Shown piece by piece: positions 19,512-30,022 of a stretch of DNA of 64,000 bases (position 1 is the first letter of the stretch; every line of letters starts with the position of its first letter). The notes under the pieces were generated by a model. That model had not been told where the DNA came from and ran no database searches. It saw only the letters and a program-made list of their open reading frames with translations. A program made the position numbers and the translations under genes. Source of the DNA: Affinundibacterium seohonense (GTDB taxonomy: Bacteria > Pseudomonadota > Gammaproteobacteria > Burkholderiales > Burkholderiaceae_D); the NCBI RefSeq assembly GCF_014284305.1, contig NZ_JACOFW010000017.1, positions 1 to 64,000 on the forward strand, read 5' to 3'.

Positions 19512-22352
19512 ATGCGCATCATCACTTCCCAGTTGTTACTGTTAGCCGCTTTATTCGCCTCTGCTACGTTCGATCGAGCCCATGCTGTCGACAGTTCCAG
19601 TAAATATCCGGCTAGTGCTGACATCCCGTATTCCAGCAAGCTCATCAAGGGAAAATTTGCCAATGGCTTGACGTATTACATACAGAAGAACACGAAGCCA
19701 GAGCAAAAGGCCGAATTGCGCTTGGTGATTAAAGCCGGATCGATTTTGGAAGACGACGATCAACAAGGCCTCGCGCACTTTACCGAGCACATGGCGTTTA
19801 ACGGCAGTACGCATTTTCAAAAGAATGAGCTAGTCTCATTTCTGGAATCGATCGGCGTGAAGTTTGGTGCCGATCTCAATGCCTATACGAGCTTCGACGA
19901 GACCGTGTATATCTTACCGATACCGACCGATAAGCCCGAGCATCTGGAAACAGGTGTGATGGTTTTGGCGGATTGGGCTCAGGGTTTGCGTTTCGATCAT
20001 ACTGAAATTGACCGCGAGCGTGGCGTCGTATTAGAAGAGACGCGTCTTGGAAAGGGTGCTGGTGACAGACTGCAAAAACAAACTTTGCCAAAGATTCTAC
20101 ATGGCTCGAAGTATGCTGATCGTCTGCCAATCGGTAAGGAAGAGATTCTTAAAACCTTTTCCTATGAGGCTTTGAAGCGATTTTATCGTGATTGGTATCG
20201 TCCTGATCTGATGGCCGTGGTGGTCGTTGGCGATGTTGACCCAGTTAGTGTGAAAAGCGTACTGGAGAAACACTTTGCAGGATTAAAGAATCCATCCAAG
20301 CCGCGTACCCGTGAAATTGCTACGCTGCCATTAAAGAATGTGAATGAAGCGCTGATTGCCACGGATAAAGAGGCGAATATCTCTGCGGTCAGTATTTCTC
20401 AAGCTCGCTTCTTGAGTAAAAATGACGGTAAGTTTGGGAGTTATCGCCAACGCCGAATTCAGACATTTTTTAACACGATGTTGAATAATCGTTTGCGTGA
20501 GTTAGCGCAATTGCCAACGCCACCTTTCCTCGGTGCCGGTAGCGGCATAAAACCCGTGGTTGCTGAGTACCAAGAATTGAACTCTACCGCCGCAATTGGC
20601 AAAGCTGGTGTGCAGGCTGCGATAGATGCCTTAGTACAAGAGAACAATCGAGTTGCACAATTTGGTTTCACCCAAGCTGAATTTGAACGTGCTAAAGCGA
20701 ATGCCTTACGCGGTATGGAAAATGTCTACAATGAACGGGATAAAACCCAGTCCGCAGACCTTGCCGCGGAATTTATTCGTAATTTCTTAATTGGTGAATC
20801 CATTCCTGGCGTCGAACAGGAATACGTCTTTCATAAAGACATCGTTAGTCAGATCAGTCTCGATGACGTGAATCGTTTCGCCCAATCAGTACTCAATAAA
20901 CAAGCGCCAAAATTAATTATCTATCAGGGTAGCGATAAGCCCGACCATGTCATTCCTGATAACAAGAAATTGCTTGCGATGGTAGCAGCGGCAGAACAAA
21001 AACCAGTGCTCCCTTTTACCGAGAAATCGGTGACCACATCTTTATTTGATACGCCACCCAAAGCTGGCGTGATTGTGAATGAACATAAGAATGCGCAGCT
21101 GGGGACGACCGAATGGACACTCAGTAATGGCGTCAAAATTGTTTTAAAACCGACGGATTTTAAGAGTGATCAAATCTTGTTAAATGCGACTCGGGCCGGC
21201 GGCACTGGCTTAATTGCGGATGCGGATTTTTTACAGGCGCGATATGCGACTACCGTGGTCGGCGCGATGGGTGTGAAAGATATTTCTCCCATCGAATTAG
21301 GTAAATATCTGGCTGGGAAAAGTGCCAGTGTATCGACTAGTTTTGGGGAGAATGCAGAAGGTATTTCCGGTGCATCCAATAAGCAGGATCTTGAAACCAT
21401 GCTGCAAGTGTTGTCTCTCGCTCTGACTGCGCCACGGCGTGACCCTGCCTTATTTCAATCTTTCATCGGTAAACAACAAGATGCCCTGCGCAATCAAATG
21501 GCCACACCGTTTGCCGTGTTTCAGGAACAATTTATACAAGCGACTTATCCGCCTCACCGACGTATTCCAGTCGTGGCAAAACCGGAACATATTGCGCAAC
21601 TCGACTTGGATCGTTTGATGGCCCTGTATCAATCACGTTTTTCTAGTGCCAAGGGCTTTACCTTTTTTCTCGTTGGAAGTTTTGATATCGAGAAAATCAA
21701 GCCACTGTTGTTGACTTATTTAGGTAGCCTGCCTACCCACGATATCGAGATAGGGGTAAAAGACCATGGCCTACGCCCAGTCCGGGGCATCGTCAAAAAA
21801 GATGTCTATATTGGTAAAGAGCAGCAAAGCATGGTGACTCTGCAATTACACGGCGAACGTGCCATGCCGCTTTCAGAACGCCTACGCTTCGATGCCATGA
21901 TCGAGGTCTTGCAATTACGATTGACGGCAAAAATGCGAGAAGAGATGGGTGCTGTGTATAGTCCGCGCGTCAATGCGTCAATGCGTTTAATTCCCTATCA
22001 AGGATATGCAATCGTATTGGGTTTGCCAAGCGGTCCGGAAAATGTTGATAAATTATTGCGTAGCAGTTTTGATTTGATCGAGCAAATGAAAGCAGCGCCG
22101 GCCAGCGAAGATGAACTAAATAAGGTTAAAGAAAACTGGCTAAAGAATCGTAAAGAAAGCTTAAAGACGAATGGCTTTTGGCTAGCAACTTTGAGCAATG
22201 CCTTGCAACAGCAAGAGGATCCAGCACACATCTTTAGTTTTGAAGAACGTGTGAAGTCCTTGACGACAAAAGATATTCAAGAAGCAGCCAAGATTTATCT
22301 AGATATCAACAACTACATTCAAGTTGTGATGTATCCAGAAAAATCAAAGTAA
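19512..22352 (+). CDS. M16 family zinc metallopeptidase (pitrilysin-like), exported
   Basis: About 946 residues from ATG 19512, which begins a clear signal peptide (RIITSQLLLLAALFASATF). The inverted zinc motif HFTEH (His89, Glu92, His93) is intact, so the N-terminal half is catalytic; the C-terminal half has the usual non-catalytic M16 domain with an R-Y-type region (RLIPYQGYAIV). Such proteins degrade peptides in the periplasm. A frame extension back to 19440 is less likely. Confidence 0.9.
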   Translation: MRIITSQLLLLAALFASATFDRAHAVDSSSKYPASADIPYSSKLIKGKFANGLTYYIQKNTKPEQKAELRLVIKAGSILEDDDQQGLAHFTEHMAFNGSTHFQKNELVSFLESIGVKFGADLNAYTSFDETVYILPIPTDKPEHLETGVMVLADWAQGLRFDHTEIDRERGVVLEETRLGKGAGDRLQKQTLPKILHGSKYADRLPIGKEEILKTFSYEALKRFYRDWYRPDLMAVVVVGDVDPVSVKSVLEKHFAGLKNPSKPRTREIATLPLKNVNEALIATDKEANISAVSISQARFLSKNDGKFGSYRQRRIQTFFNTMLNNRLRELAQLPTPPFLGAGSGIKPVVAEYQELNSTAAIGKAGVQAAIDALVQENNRVAQFGFTQAEFERAKANALRGMENVYNERDKTQSADLAAEFIRNFLIGESIPGVEQEYVFHKDIVSQISLDDVNRFAQSVLNKQAPKLIIYQGSDKPDHVIPDNKKLLAMVAAAEQKPVLPFTEKSVTTSLFDTPPKAGVIVNEHKNAQLGTTEWTLSNGVKIVLKPTDFKSDQILLNATRAGGTGLIADADFLQARYATTVVGAMGVKDISPIELGKYLAGKSASVSTSFGENAEGISGASNKQDLETMLQVLSLALTAPRRDPALFQSFIGKQQDALRNQMATPFAVFQEQFIQATYPPHRRIPVVAKPEHIAQLDLDRLMALYQSRFSSAKGFTFFLVGSFDIEKIKPLLLTYLGSLPTHDIEIGVKDHGLRPVRGIVKKDVYIGKEQQSMVTLQLHGERAMPLSERLRFDAMIEVLQLRLTAKMREEMGAVYSPRVNASMRLIPYQGYAIVLGLPSGPENVDKLLRSSFDLIEQMKAAPASEDELNKVKENWLKNRKESLKTNGFWLATLSNALQQQEDPAHIFSFEERVKSLTTKDIQEAAKIYLDINNYIQVVMYPEKSK

Positions 22353-22476
22353 ATGAAAGTAAATGAGAGTCGGCATGATTATGCGGGAACTTGCTCCATC
22401 TCGTTAAACTCAAATTCTAGATAATCGTATTTCGTCGAGCTCACTGAACTAAAAAATGAAGAAAGAGAGAATTTCT

Positions 22477-23412
22477 ATGTATGCAAAAAAGAAAATTGTT
22501 ACCGTTCTTGCGCTCATGTTGAGTACTAGTGGCGTGGTGTTTGCGCAAACCAAGAACGCATCTGCCAAAGCCTCGAAGCCCAGCATGTCGGATATTTTGA
22601 AAGCTTCACAAGCAAGTGACTGGCGTCTACTCAACCCAGAAAATACTTTGTATCTGGATATGGAAAAAGGGCGTGTCGTGATCGAATTGGCACCTGAATT
22701 TGCGCCAAAAAATGTGGCGAATATTAAAGCCCTGGTGAAAGAAGGCTATTTCGATGGCTTGGCCATGATACGTTCGCACGACAATTACGTAGCGCAATGG
22801 GGTGATCCCGGTGAAAAGCGTGAATTCAAAAATGCAGCAAAGGAGGTCGAAGGCGAATTCACCGTTAAGCTGAATAAGCACGATAAGCAAGACAAACAAG
22901 CGACATTCACGCAACTGCCAGATGTGGATGGCTACGCACCGCAAGTTGGGCATGCCAATAGTTTTGCCGCTGCGCGCGACCCAAAAACGCAAACAACTTG
23001 GCTGACCCATTGCTACGGTGCGATCGGCGTTGCGCGCGGTAACGAAACGAATAGCGGCAATGGCAGTTCTCTCTATGCTGTGACCGGTCATGCACCTCGT
23101 AATTTGGATCGTAATATCACTGTAGTTGGGCGCGTCAGGCAAGGTATAGAACTGCTCTCCAGCTTGCCACGTGGCACCGGCGCATTAGGTTTTTATGAAA
23201 AGGCCGAAGAACGCACACCGATCAAATCGGTACGTCTCGCCTCTGATGTCCCCGAGGGTGAACGGACAAAGCTAGAAGTTTTTCGGACCGATACAGCTAA
23301 CTTTAAAGCCTTGGTTGAAGCACAAAGAAATCGTGAGGGTGAATGGTATAAATTTGCTGCGAATCATATTGAACTGTGTAACGTGCCGATTCCTGTGCGG
23401 GTGGTGAAGTAG
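22477..23412 (+). CDS. Peptidyl-prolyl cis-trans isomerase, cyclophilin type, exported
   Basis: About 311 residues. The signal peptide (KKIVTVLALMLSTSGVVFAQ) follows ATG 22477, which has an AGAGAG ribosome site; an alternative ATG lies at 22456. The cyclophilin core is seen in VVIELAPEFAPKNVANIKAL and YFDGLAMIRSHDNYVAQWGDP, with a long insertion and C-terminal tail relative to PpiA (about 190 residues). It probably folds or chaperones periplasmic proteins. It follows the M16 peptidase by about 120 bases. Confidence 0.85.
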   Translation: MYAKKKIVTVLALMLSTSGVVFAQTKNASAKASKPSMSDILKASQASDWRLLNPENTLYLDMEKGRVVIELAPEFAPKNVANIKALVKEGYFDGLAMIRSHDNYVAQWGDPGEKREFKNAAKEVEGEFTVKLNKHDKQDKQATFTQLPDVDGYAPQVGHANSFAAARDPKTQTTWLTHCYGAIGVARGNETNSGNGSSLYAVTGHAPRNLDRNITVVGRVRQGIELLSSLPRGTGALGFYEKAEERTPIKSVRLASDVPEGERTKLEVFRTDTANFKALVEAQRNREGEWYKFAANHIELCNVPIPVRVVK

Positions 23413-23429
23413 GAATAAGATGGCTGTAG

Positions 23430-23456
23430 GCTGGGCTGCAAAGCCCAGCATTTTTC
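23430..23456 (+). terminator. Rho-independent terminator after cyclophilin gene
   Basis: GCTGGGCT (23430-23437) and AGCCCAGC (23442-23449) form a perfect 8-base stem with GCAA loop, followed by ATTTTT. A further imperfect palindrome with CTTCGCTTCGCT follows at 23474-23500 on the approach to the convergent aldo/keto reductase gene. Confidence 0.8.
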
Positions 23457-23508
23457 TGTAGTCGCGCAATGCTGTTGGGCTTCGCTTCGCTCAGCACCAA
23501 CGAACTTA

Positions 23509-24552
23509 TTACTGCGCAGGATTTGCACCTTCCGCATGAATTTGATTTACCGCAGCAATTAGCTCATCACTCAAACGAATGTCAGCTGCACGAATATTTT
23601 CTTCCAACTGCGCCAAATCGGTAGCACCAATAATCGTGCTCGCCACAAACCAACGTGAATAACACCAGGCTAACGCGAGTTGCGTTGGTATCAGTCCATG
23701 TGCGCGAGCCAAGGCCGTGTAACGCGCGCTGGTGGCGATGACTTCTGGACGCATATAACGTGGACTCCAAGTGGGTGGGAATTGAGTTAAACGTCCTTTC
23801 GCCTGCGCGTCATCCACGTATTTACCCGTTAAACGTCCAAAGGCTAGTGGGCTGTAGGCCAATAAGCCGACTTGTTCGCGATAGCAGGTTTCAGTTAAAC
23901 CTTGTTCAAAGCTGCGATTCATCAAGTGGTAAGGGTTTTGGATGGAAATGATGCGGGCTTGTTGCTTGCGCTCGGCATGTTTGATGAATTCGCCGACGCC
24001 CCAAGGTGTTTCGTTGGAGACCCCGATGTGACGAATCTTGCCTTCTTTAACGAGACTATCAAGGACATCTAGCGTTGCTTCAATAGCGACGCATTCGCGT
24101 TCCAATGCAGGATCAAATTCTTTTTGACCGAAGATAGGCGCGTTGCGGCTAGGCCAATGCAATTGATATAAATCGATGTAATCGGTATGTAGACGTTGCA
24201 AACTCGCTTCGACTGCGATACGGATATTTTGGGCATCGAGATCGTTCTCGCCATTGCGTATCCACGGCATGCCGCGTGAAGGGCCGGCAACTTTAGTAGC
24301 CAAGATGATATTGTCGCGTTGGCCGGATTGTTTGATCCAACTGCCTATGTATTGCTCGGTGCGATGGACTGTTTCTGCTCGCGGCATGACGGGATACATT
24401 TCGGCGGTGTCAATGAAGTTGATGCCACTGGCGACTGCAAAATCAAGTTGCTGATGCGCTTCGGATTCAGTGTTTTGTTCGCCGAAAGTCATGGTGCCAA
24501 GACATACCTCTGACACCATTAAATCGCTGCTGCCTAGTTTTTTGAGTTTCAT
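23509..24552 (-). CDS. Aldo/keto reductase, Tas-like
   Basis: A 347-residue TIM-barrel oxidoreductase close in length and sequence style to E. coli Tas. It opens with LGSSDLMVSEVCLGTMTFG and contains the catalytic Asp/Tyr in FIDTAEMYPVMPRAETV, then the Lys in LATKVAGPSRG and His in YQLHWPSRN. NADPH-dependent reduction of a carbonyl substrate is expected; the substrate is unknown. It is preceded by a REP-like hairpin. Confidence 0.88.
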   Translation of the reverse strand: MKLKKLGSSDLMVSEVCLGTMTFGEQNTESEAHQQLDFAVASGINFIDTAEMYPVMPRAETVHRTEQYIGSWIKQSGQRDNIILATKVAGPSRGMPWIRNGENDLDAQNIRIAVEASLQRLHTDYIDLYQLHWPSRNAPIFGQKEFDPALERECVAIEATLDVLDSLVKEGKIRHIGVSNETPWGVGEFIKHAERKQQARIISIQNPYHLMNRSFEQGLTETCYREQVGLLAYSPLAFGRLTGKYVDDAQAKGRLTQFPPTWSPRYMRPEVIATSARYTALARAHGLIPTQLALAWCYSRWFVASTIIGATDLAQLEENIRAADIRLSDELIAAVNQIHAEGANPAQ

Positions 24553-24580
24553 GATTAATCCGAATTTTGAGGTGGGATTC

Positions 24581-24617
24581 GTAGGGTGGGCACGGCATCA
24601 TCGTGCCCACGCGTTAC
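24581..24617. repeat. REP-like hairpin (GTAGGGTGGGCACG family)
   Basis: GTGGGCACG (24586-24594) and CGTGCCCAC (24602-24610) form a 9-base stem; the GTAGGGTGGG lead resembles the GTAGGGCGGG lead of the elements at 9814 and 14520. It lies between pyrD and the aldo/keto reductase gene. Confidence 0.6.
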
Positions 24618-24712
24618 GGTCGAAAAGGGCGAAAAAAAATTGAATGCAAGAGAAAAATCGTCGGTCAACTAATCGACCGTATGGGAACATAAAGCGTACT
24701 TAGCCTACGAAA

Positions 24713-25756
24713 TTACTTGTTATTCCGTATCGCCATTGCAGCTTCACGCACTAGGGCTGGGCCGCGATAAATCAAGCCCGAGTACACTTGCACCAAGGAT
24801 GCGCCTGCGTTCATTTTTGCCACTGCATCGCTGCCCGAAAAAATACCGCCAACACCAATAATGGGCAGCGTGTCACCGAGCTCTGATTTTAAGGCACGTA
24901 TGACTTTGTTGGACAATTCAAATACGGGTTCCCCTGATAATCCACCAGCTTCTTCGCCATGCTGCAAACCTTTGACCGCATCGCGCGTGATGGTCGTATT
25001 GGTTGCAATCACACCGTCTATCTTATGGCGCAGTAAGGACTCGGCGATGTTTTTGATTTGCTCGCTGTCGATATCCGGAGCGATTTTTAAGGTGATGGGC
25101 ACATAGCGTTTATGTTGATCGGCTAGACGCTGTTGCGCATCTTTGAGTTTGGATAATAAGTCATCGAGTTCAGATGCGCCTTGTAATTGGCGCAAGTTTT
25201 TTGTGTTCGGTGAAGAGATGTTGATAGTGACATAGCTGGCGTAAGGATAAACTTTGTTCAGGCACAGCAAATAATCGTCAGCGGCCTTTTCTATCGGTGT
25301 GTCCGCGTTCTTGCCGATGTTTAAACCGAGCACGCCTTGCTTCTCTTGATAAAAGCGCGATGCTTGCACATTGGCAACAAAGGCGTCAACGCCACCGTTA
25401 TTAAATCCCATCCGATTGATAATCGCATTGGCTTGCGGCAGGCGGAACATGCGTGGCTTAGGATTGCCAGCTTGCGCGCGTGGAGTAACGGTGCCGATTT
25501 CTATCGAGCCAAAACCTAAGGATGCCAAGCCATCAATATAACGACCGTCTTTATCTAAACCGGCAGCTAAACCCACCGGATTCGGAAACGTAATTCCCAT
25601 GATTTTTCGCGGATCGGCTGCTGGCTTGGGTAGCAGGCGGGTGAGTCCCATGCTGTGAGCGCGCTTTAAACCCGGCAGTGTTAAGTCATGCGCGCTTTCT
25701 GGATCCATGAAGAACAGGAAAGGGCGGGCTAAGGAATAGAGCAATTGATCGGACAT
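24713..25756 (-). CDS. pyrD: Dihydroorotate dehydrogenase (quinone), class 2
   Basis: A 347-residue FMN enzyme. Characteristic segments are [40 protein letters not shown] and [12 protein letters not shown], with the catalytic Ser in [16 protein letters not shown]. The N-terminal helical extension for membrane and ubiquinone contact is present ([20 protein letters not shown]). It oxidises dihydroorotate in pyrimidine synthesis, passing electrons to ubiquinone. It lies 29 bases after bpt in a NUDIX-aat-bpt-pyrD row. Confidence 0.95.
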   Translation of the reverse strand: MSDQLLYSLARPFLFFMDPESAHDLTLPGLKRAHSMGLTRLLPKPAADPRKIMGITFPNPVGLAAGLDKDGRYIDGLASLGFGSIEIGTVTPRAQAGNPKPRMFRLPQANAIINRMGFNNGGVDAFVANVQASRFYQEKQGVLGLNIGKNADTPIEKAADDYLLCLNKVYPYASYVTINISSPNTKNLRQLQGASELDDLLSKLKDAQQRLADQHKRYVPITLKIAPDIDSEQIKNIAESLLRHKIDGVIATNTTITRDAVKGLQHGEEAGGLSGEPVFELSNKVIRALKSELGDTLPIIGVGGIFSGSDAVAKMNAGASLVQVYSGLIYRGPALVREAAMAIRNNK

Positions 25757-25785
25757 AATATTGAGTAGTCTTAAATGAAATAAAT

Positions 25786-26568
25786 TTAGAGTAATTGCCA
25801 GCTGTCATCGAACAAGGCTTGCAGCGGTTTGAAATTAGTTTTGTACGACATTTTACGGCTGGCTTCTATCCAGTAACCGAGATATAAATAAGGCAGACCG
25901 AGAATTTTGGTTTGCGCAATTTGCCACAAAACATTGAATGTGCCATAAGAACTATGTGGTACGTCGGGATCGTAGAAAGTATAAACGGAGGATAAACCAT
26001 CATTCAAAATATCGATGATACTGATCATCCGCAAAATATTTTGTGCATCACGAAACGCAACCAAGCGTGTATTAACTCGACTCTGCAAGAGGAACTGCGC
26101 GTATTGATCGCGCCCATCTTCATCCATGCCACCGCCCGCATGACGGCGGCTTTGGTAGCGTTGATAAAGTTCAAAATGTTCTTCGACAAATTCCAGTGGC
26201 AAAATCTCGGCATGTAGATCAGCGTGCAGTTGCAATGCGCGACGCTGGCTGCGATTGGTTTTGAAATCACTGACGACTGTGCGTACTGGCGTGCAAGCCG
26301 AGCAATGATCGCAATACGGGCGGTAGATAAAAACACCGCTGCGCCGAAAGCCGCGACTGACTAATTCCGAATATACATCATTGCCGATCAGGTGCGCTGG
26401 CGTCGCTACCTGCGAACGTGCTTGGCGGTCACCCAGATAGCTGCAGGCGTAGGGCGCTGTCGCGTAATAGTGTAGCGTGATGTACTCGTCCGTATTGCTG
26501 CTGTCATCAGTATCGTCACTAACATCGTTAGCAATGGGTGATGTTGGCGGATTAGTTCGAGATTGCAT
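25786..26568 (-). CDS. bpt: Aspartate/glutamate leucyltransferase (ATE family)
   Basis: A 260-residue aminoacyl-tRNA protein transferase. The Cys motif [10 protein letters not shown], the segment FTY-like [16 protein letters not shown] and LYLGYWI are typical of bacterial Bpt, which adds Leu to N-terminal Asp or Glu and marks proteins for ClpAP. It overlaps aat by 17 bases, linking the two N-degron enzymes in one operon. Confidence 0.9.
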   Translation of the reverse strand: MQSRTNPPTSPIANDVSDDTDDSSNTDEYITLHYYATAPYACSYLGDRQARSQVATPAHLIGNDVYSELVSRGFRRSGVFIYRPYCDHCSACTPVRTVVSDFKTNRSQRRALQLHADLHAEILPLEFVEEHFELYQRYQSRRHAGGGMDEDGRDQYAQFLLQSRVNTRLVAFRDAQNILRMISIIDILNDGLSSVYTFYDPDVPHSSYGTFNVLWQIAQTKILGLPYLYLGYWIEASRKMSYKTNFKPLQALFDDSWQLL

Positions 26569-27334
26569 CGCTATTCATCTTTCTACTGGCTGGGGGATGC
26601 GCGGTTTGTAAGTAATCCTTGAAACTGAGTAAATCTAAAGGCCGCCAATTTTGAATCGTCTCTTGAGTAATCGCTAGTCTTAGGTGCTGCATAAAGTCAC
26701 TTCGGCTGATGGGCTTCGCGCCGAATGTTGCCAGATGCGAGGTCTCTTGCTGGCAGTCTATCATTTTCACATCATGCTTGCGTAAGAAAACCACTAGCTG
26801 ACTTAAGGCCATTTTAGAAGCATCCGTGACCTTAGCAAACATTGATTCACCATAAAACATCTTACCTATACAAATACCATAGGCTCCACCGACCAAATCT
26901 CCATCAAGCCAGACTTCTGAGCTATGTGCATATCCCATTCTATGTAGTGCGGTGTAGCCTGCAATGATGTCTTCTGAAATCCAAGTGCCGTCCTGATTCT
27001 TGCGTGGTTCTGCACAGTGCCGCATGACTTGTTCAAATGCAGTATCAAAACGAAAACTCCAGTGTGGATCTTTGAGTGACTTGCTTAGGCGCTTCTTTAA
27101 ACTATCTGAGAGTTTGAAATCACTAGTCTTTAATACCATGCGCGGATCAGTCGACCACCACAAGATTGGTTGGCCTTCAGAAAACCAAGGGAAGATACCA
27201 TTTTGGTAGGCATTTAATAGACGTTCTGGGGATAAATCGGCACCCGCGGCCAATAGACCTGCGGCTCCTTGTTCGTCCGTCAAGGCTTGCTCTACATCAG
27301 GGAAGGGGCTGTCAATTTCTAACCAGGGAATCAT
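26552..27334 (-). CDS. aat: Leucyl/phenylalanyl-tRNA-protein transferase
   Basis: A 260-residue enzyme with the family signatures [19 protein letters not shown] and [20 protein letters not shown], and the C-terminal [11 protein letters not shown]. It attaches Leu or Phe to N-terminal Lys/Arg for the N-degron pathway. It overlaps bpt and lies 21 bases after the NUDIX gene. Confidence 0.95.
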   Translation of the reverse strand: MIPWLEIDSPFPDVEQALTDEQGAAGLLAAGADLSPERLLNAYQNGIFPWFSEGQPILWWSTDPRMVLKTSDFKLSDSLKKRLSKSLKDPHWSFRFDTAFEQVMRHCAEPRKNQDGTWISEDIIAGYTALHRMGYAHSSEVWLDGDLVGGAYGICIGKMFYGESMFAKVTDASKMALSQLVVFLRKHDVKMIDCQQETSHLATFGAKPISRSDFMQHLRLAITQETIQNWRPLDLLSFKDYLQTAHPPASRKMNSDAISN

Positions 27335-27355
27335 AAGTGAGGAATACGGATACGC

Positions 27356-27925
27356 TTATTCAGGGCGATGCGATTTATAAAAATCATGTTCGTGCAAACT
27401 AAACTGCCCGCCAGCGCGGACTCTCTTCAGATCTTCAAAAAAGAATTTCAAAGTTTGCCCTACTGTAGCAAATGCAATTTCATCCCAAGGGACTTCATCT
27501 TCGGCAAATAAGGCGACTTCAAGGCTCTCGGTGCCGGCCAGATAATTAGTATCAATTAGAGTCGCTCTGTAGAATAGATGGACTTGATCCACATGTGGCA
27601 CGCTGAGGACCGAGAATAATTCGTGCAGCTCGATATTCGCGCCAGCCTCTTCTATCGTCTCGCGCTGTGCCGCCTGCCGACAGGTTTCTTGATTTTCCAT
27701 AAAGCCTGCAGGTAAAGTCCAGAAGCCATAACGCGGCTCAATCGCGCGTTTGCAAAGCAGCACTTTGACTTCGCCTTTAATATTCCAGATCGGTAATGTG
27801 CCGACCACCATGTTCGGATTTTGATAATGAATCGTGTTGCATTCTGTGCAGACAAACCGTTCACGCGTATCGTCAGGGGGAACTTTCAAAGCCACAGGCG
27901 CAGCACAAGCAGGGCAAAATTTCAT
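27356..27925 (-). CDS. NUDIX hydrolase with N-terminal zinc ribbon
   Basis: About 189 residues from ATG 27925, which starts directly at the ribbon (CPAC ... CTEC). The NUDIX box spans residues about 74-96, with key residues GFMENQET, RETIEEAG intact. The ribbon-plus-NUDIX plan resembles NADH pyrophosphatase-type enzymes, but it is shorter and the substrate is unknown. It is the first gene of the NUDIX-aat-bpt-pyrD row. An upstream ATG at 27952 is less likely. Confidence 0.85.
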   Translation of the reverse strand: MKFCPACAAPVALKVPPDDTRERFVCTECNTIHYQNPNMVVGTLPIWNIKGEVKVLLCKRAIEPRYGFWTLPAGFMENQETCRQAAQRETIEEAGANIELHELFSVLSVPHVDQVHLFYRATLIDTNYLAGTESLEVALFAEDEVPWDEIAFATVGQTLKFFFEDLKRVRAGGQFSLHEHDFYKSHRPE

Positions 27926-28120
27926 GGTGTAACTCTTTCGGGGCGGGCACATAAATCGAATCTGTGAAAGTGTATCACCGCCTGCAAGGTTCTCTTAGTA
28001 CGGAGCTGAAAAACTACTTGGTGTCATGAAGCTGCAATACAAATATGCTTGCGAATAATGCTTAAGCATAGAAAGAAATTGCGCAAAGCAGCAAAGTCCT
28101 GTATAGTTCTACTTATCAGA

Positions 28121-28197
<77 letters not shown>

Positions 28198-28215
28198 AAA
28201 TTCTTCAGTAAAATC

Positions 28216-28248
28216 AAAGGCTTACGTAAATGACGTCGGCCTTTTTTT
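28216..28248 (+). terminator. Possible terminator after tRNA-fMet
   Basis: AAAGGC (28216-28221) pairs with GCCTTT around a loop of about 17 bases that itself contains ACGT palindromes, followed by a run of T. It would end the tRNA transcript before the integrase gene. Confidence 0.5.
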
Positions 28249-28339
28249 ACGTCCTTCGGGTTTTTTGCTGCAATTTTGCTGCAGTTCATATAAACCGATA
28301 TCTATACCTTGTTCCCATCAACACTTTTTGGAGCAATGT

Positions 28340-29479
28340 ATGGCATCAATTATCAACAGAGGACCGTATCAATTCCAAGCGTTCGTCCGGCGCAAAGGCT
28401 ACCCCACACAAACGAGAACTTTCGAATCTCAGCGAGAAGCCAAAGATTGGTCACGCGACGTCGAAGCAAAAATGCGCCGTGGCGAATTCGCTGATTTATC
28501 TGAAGCAGAAGCAACGACACTTGGCGAGCTTCTCGAACGCTATCGTCAAGAAGTGACTCCGGAGAAACGCGGTCACGTTCAAGAAAATTATCGTGTCTTG
28601 CAACTTATACGGCATCCGATTTCACTTCGTTCACTTGCTAGCCTACGGAACGTCGACTTTTCTGATTATCGTAACGAACGAATTAAACAAGTTGGGCCGA
28701 AGACAGTTCAGCTTGAACTCGCATTACTTTCTGCCGTTTTGAATAACGCGCGTCGTGATTGGTCAATTCCTATCGAAAACTCTGTAACTGATATTCGCAA
28801 ACCGAAATTGCCAAGGGGGCGGGATCGTCGCTTGGTTGGTGATGAAGAGACACGTCTGTTCGAGGCAGCGGCGGAGTGCCGTTCGGAAGGTCTCGATGTC
28901 TGTATTCGGCTTGCGCTGGAGATGGGCATGCGCCGAGGCGAAATTTCAAACCTTCGATGGTCTCAAGTCGATTTTGAACAACATGTTATTCGCCTCGACC
29001 TTACAAAAAATGGCGAGGCGCGTGTTGTTCCCATGTCGACTACCGCAGAAGACGCGATTCGTTCACTTCATACACCGACAAGTATGGGGCGGTTATTTGA
29101 ATTTTATGATTCAGATGGACTCGGCAAAGCTTATAGCCGTGCTTGCAAACGTGCTGGCATTGTTGGCTTGCGTTTTCATGATTTAAGGCATGAAGCGGCA
29201 TCGCGTTGGGCGAAAAAAGTGCCAGTAGCAACTCTCGCCAAAATCTTCGGTTGGAAAACACTGCAAATGGCAATGCGCTATTACAACCCTACAGCAGAAG
29301 AACTCGTTGCCGCAGTGCGTGATGTCGATGATCGGAATCCACCGCCATCCGTAAGTTCTCCGCAAGTAAATCACACACGCCCGAAATTAACGACGGTAAG
29401 TGTCATTCCTCAAATGAAAACAAACCTATTAAGTAATAACGTGATTGAAGTTCAATTTAATCAAAGGAGCGCAGTATGA
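28340..29479 (+). CDS. Tyrosine recombinase/integrase of the island
   Basis: About 379 residues from ATG 28340 with GGAG eight bases upstream. The C-terminal catalytic domain shows the Arg in EMGMRRGEISNLRW, the HxxR box in RFHDLRHEAASRW and the nucleophile Tyr in MAMRYYNPTAEEL. The N-terminal part is an arm/SAM-like DNA-binding region. Its position just downstream of tRNA-fMet and pointing away from it is typical of an integrase that uses the tRNA 3' end as attachment site. It overlaps the next gene by four bases (ATGA). Confidence 0.9.
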   Translation: MASIINRGPYQFQAFVRRKGYPTQTRTFESQREAKDWSRDVEAKMRRGEFADLSEAEATTLGELLERYRQEVTPEKRGHVQENYRVLQLIRHPISLRSLASLRNVDFSDYRNERIKQVGPKTVQLELALLSAVLNNARRDWSIPIENSVTDIRKPKLPRGRDRRLVGDEETRLFEAAAECRSEGLDVCIRLALEMGMRRGEISNLRWSQVDFEQHVIRLDLTKNGEARVVPMSTTAEDAIRSLHTPTSMGRLFEFYDSDGLGKAYSRACKRAGIVGLRFHDLRHEAASRWAKKVPVATLAKIFGWKTLQMAMRYYNPTAEELVAAVRDVDDRNPPPSVSSPQVNHTRPKLTTVSVIPQMKTNLLSNNVIEVQFNQRSAV

Positions 29480-29880
29480 AAACGACATTACCTATTTCAG
29501 AAATACACGCATTGATGCAAAGCTCCAATGCGTTGGGTTGGGTATGGCAGCGTGTTGAAGAGAATCAGAACGTACAATGGTCGCTTGTGCAAGCAGAGAC
29601 AGGTAGTCCGTTACACGTGTATGCAGTGGGCGCGGTATTGACAGCAGAAACACGTGCCATTGTGCATCTTCTACCCATTCTGCTTGAGAGCATAGTCGAC
29701 ATGGAAAATGTCAATGCTGAAGTACTACAGCGATTAGAGTTCGTCTACCTAGCATTCACAACAACTGCGGAACGCCTGCGTGAGATAGAGCAGCTTGAGT
29801 TGTATGAGCAGTTAATGCTATTCAATAGAAGACTTAAAGATGCAATGAATTTGCTTAAGCAAAGTTTTAACGTGACATAA
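29476..29880 (+). CDS. Hypothetical protein coupled to integrase
   Basis: A 134-residue protein starting in the ATGA overlap with the integrase and preceded by AAAGGAG. It is mostly helical, with an acidic, leucine-rich C-terminal half (LRELEQLELYEQLM-like spacing) and no cysteines, signal peptide or recognised domain. Tight coupling to the integrase suggests an accessory role such as a directionality or regulatory factor, but nothing in the sequence proves it. Confidence 0.6.
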   Translation: MKTTLPISEIHALMQSSNALGWVWQRVEENQNVQWSLVQAETGSPLHVYAVGAVLTAETRAIVHLLPILLESIVDMENVNAEVLQRLEFVYLAFTTTAERLREIEQLELYEQLMLFNRRLKDAMNLLKQSFNVT

Positions 29881-29941
29881 GTACAGAGTGCGTCAATTAA
29901 AAACCAACAAGTCATAAACGAAATTTTTTGTCTTTAGAAGC

Positions 29942-29978
29942 TAGGGGCGCCAAATTCTTTTTGGCACCCTATTTTTTT
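29942..29978 (+). terminator. Rho-independent terminator of integrase operon
   Basis: TAGGGGCGCCAAA pairs with TTTGGCACCCTA around a short loop, with one bulged position, and is followed by TTTTTTT. It lies about 60 bases after the stop of the 29476 gene. Confidence 0.75.
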
Positions 29979-30022
29979 GGGGATACACGAATAAGTCTTA
30001 GAATATCGTCCGAAAAGATTTC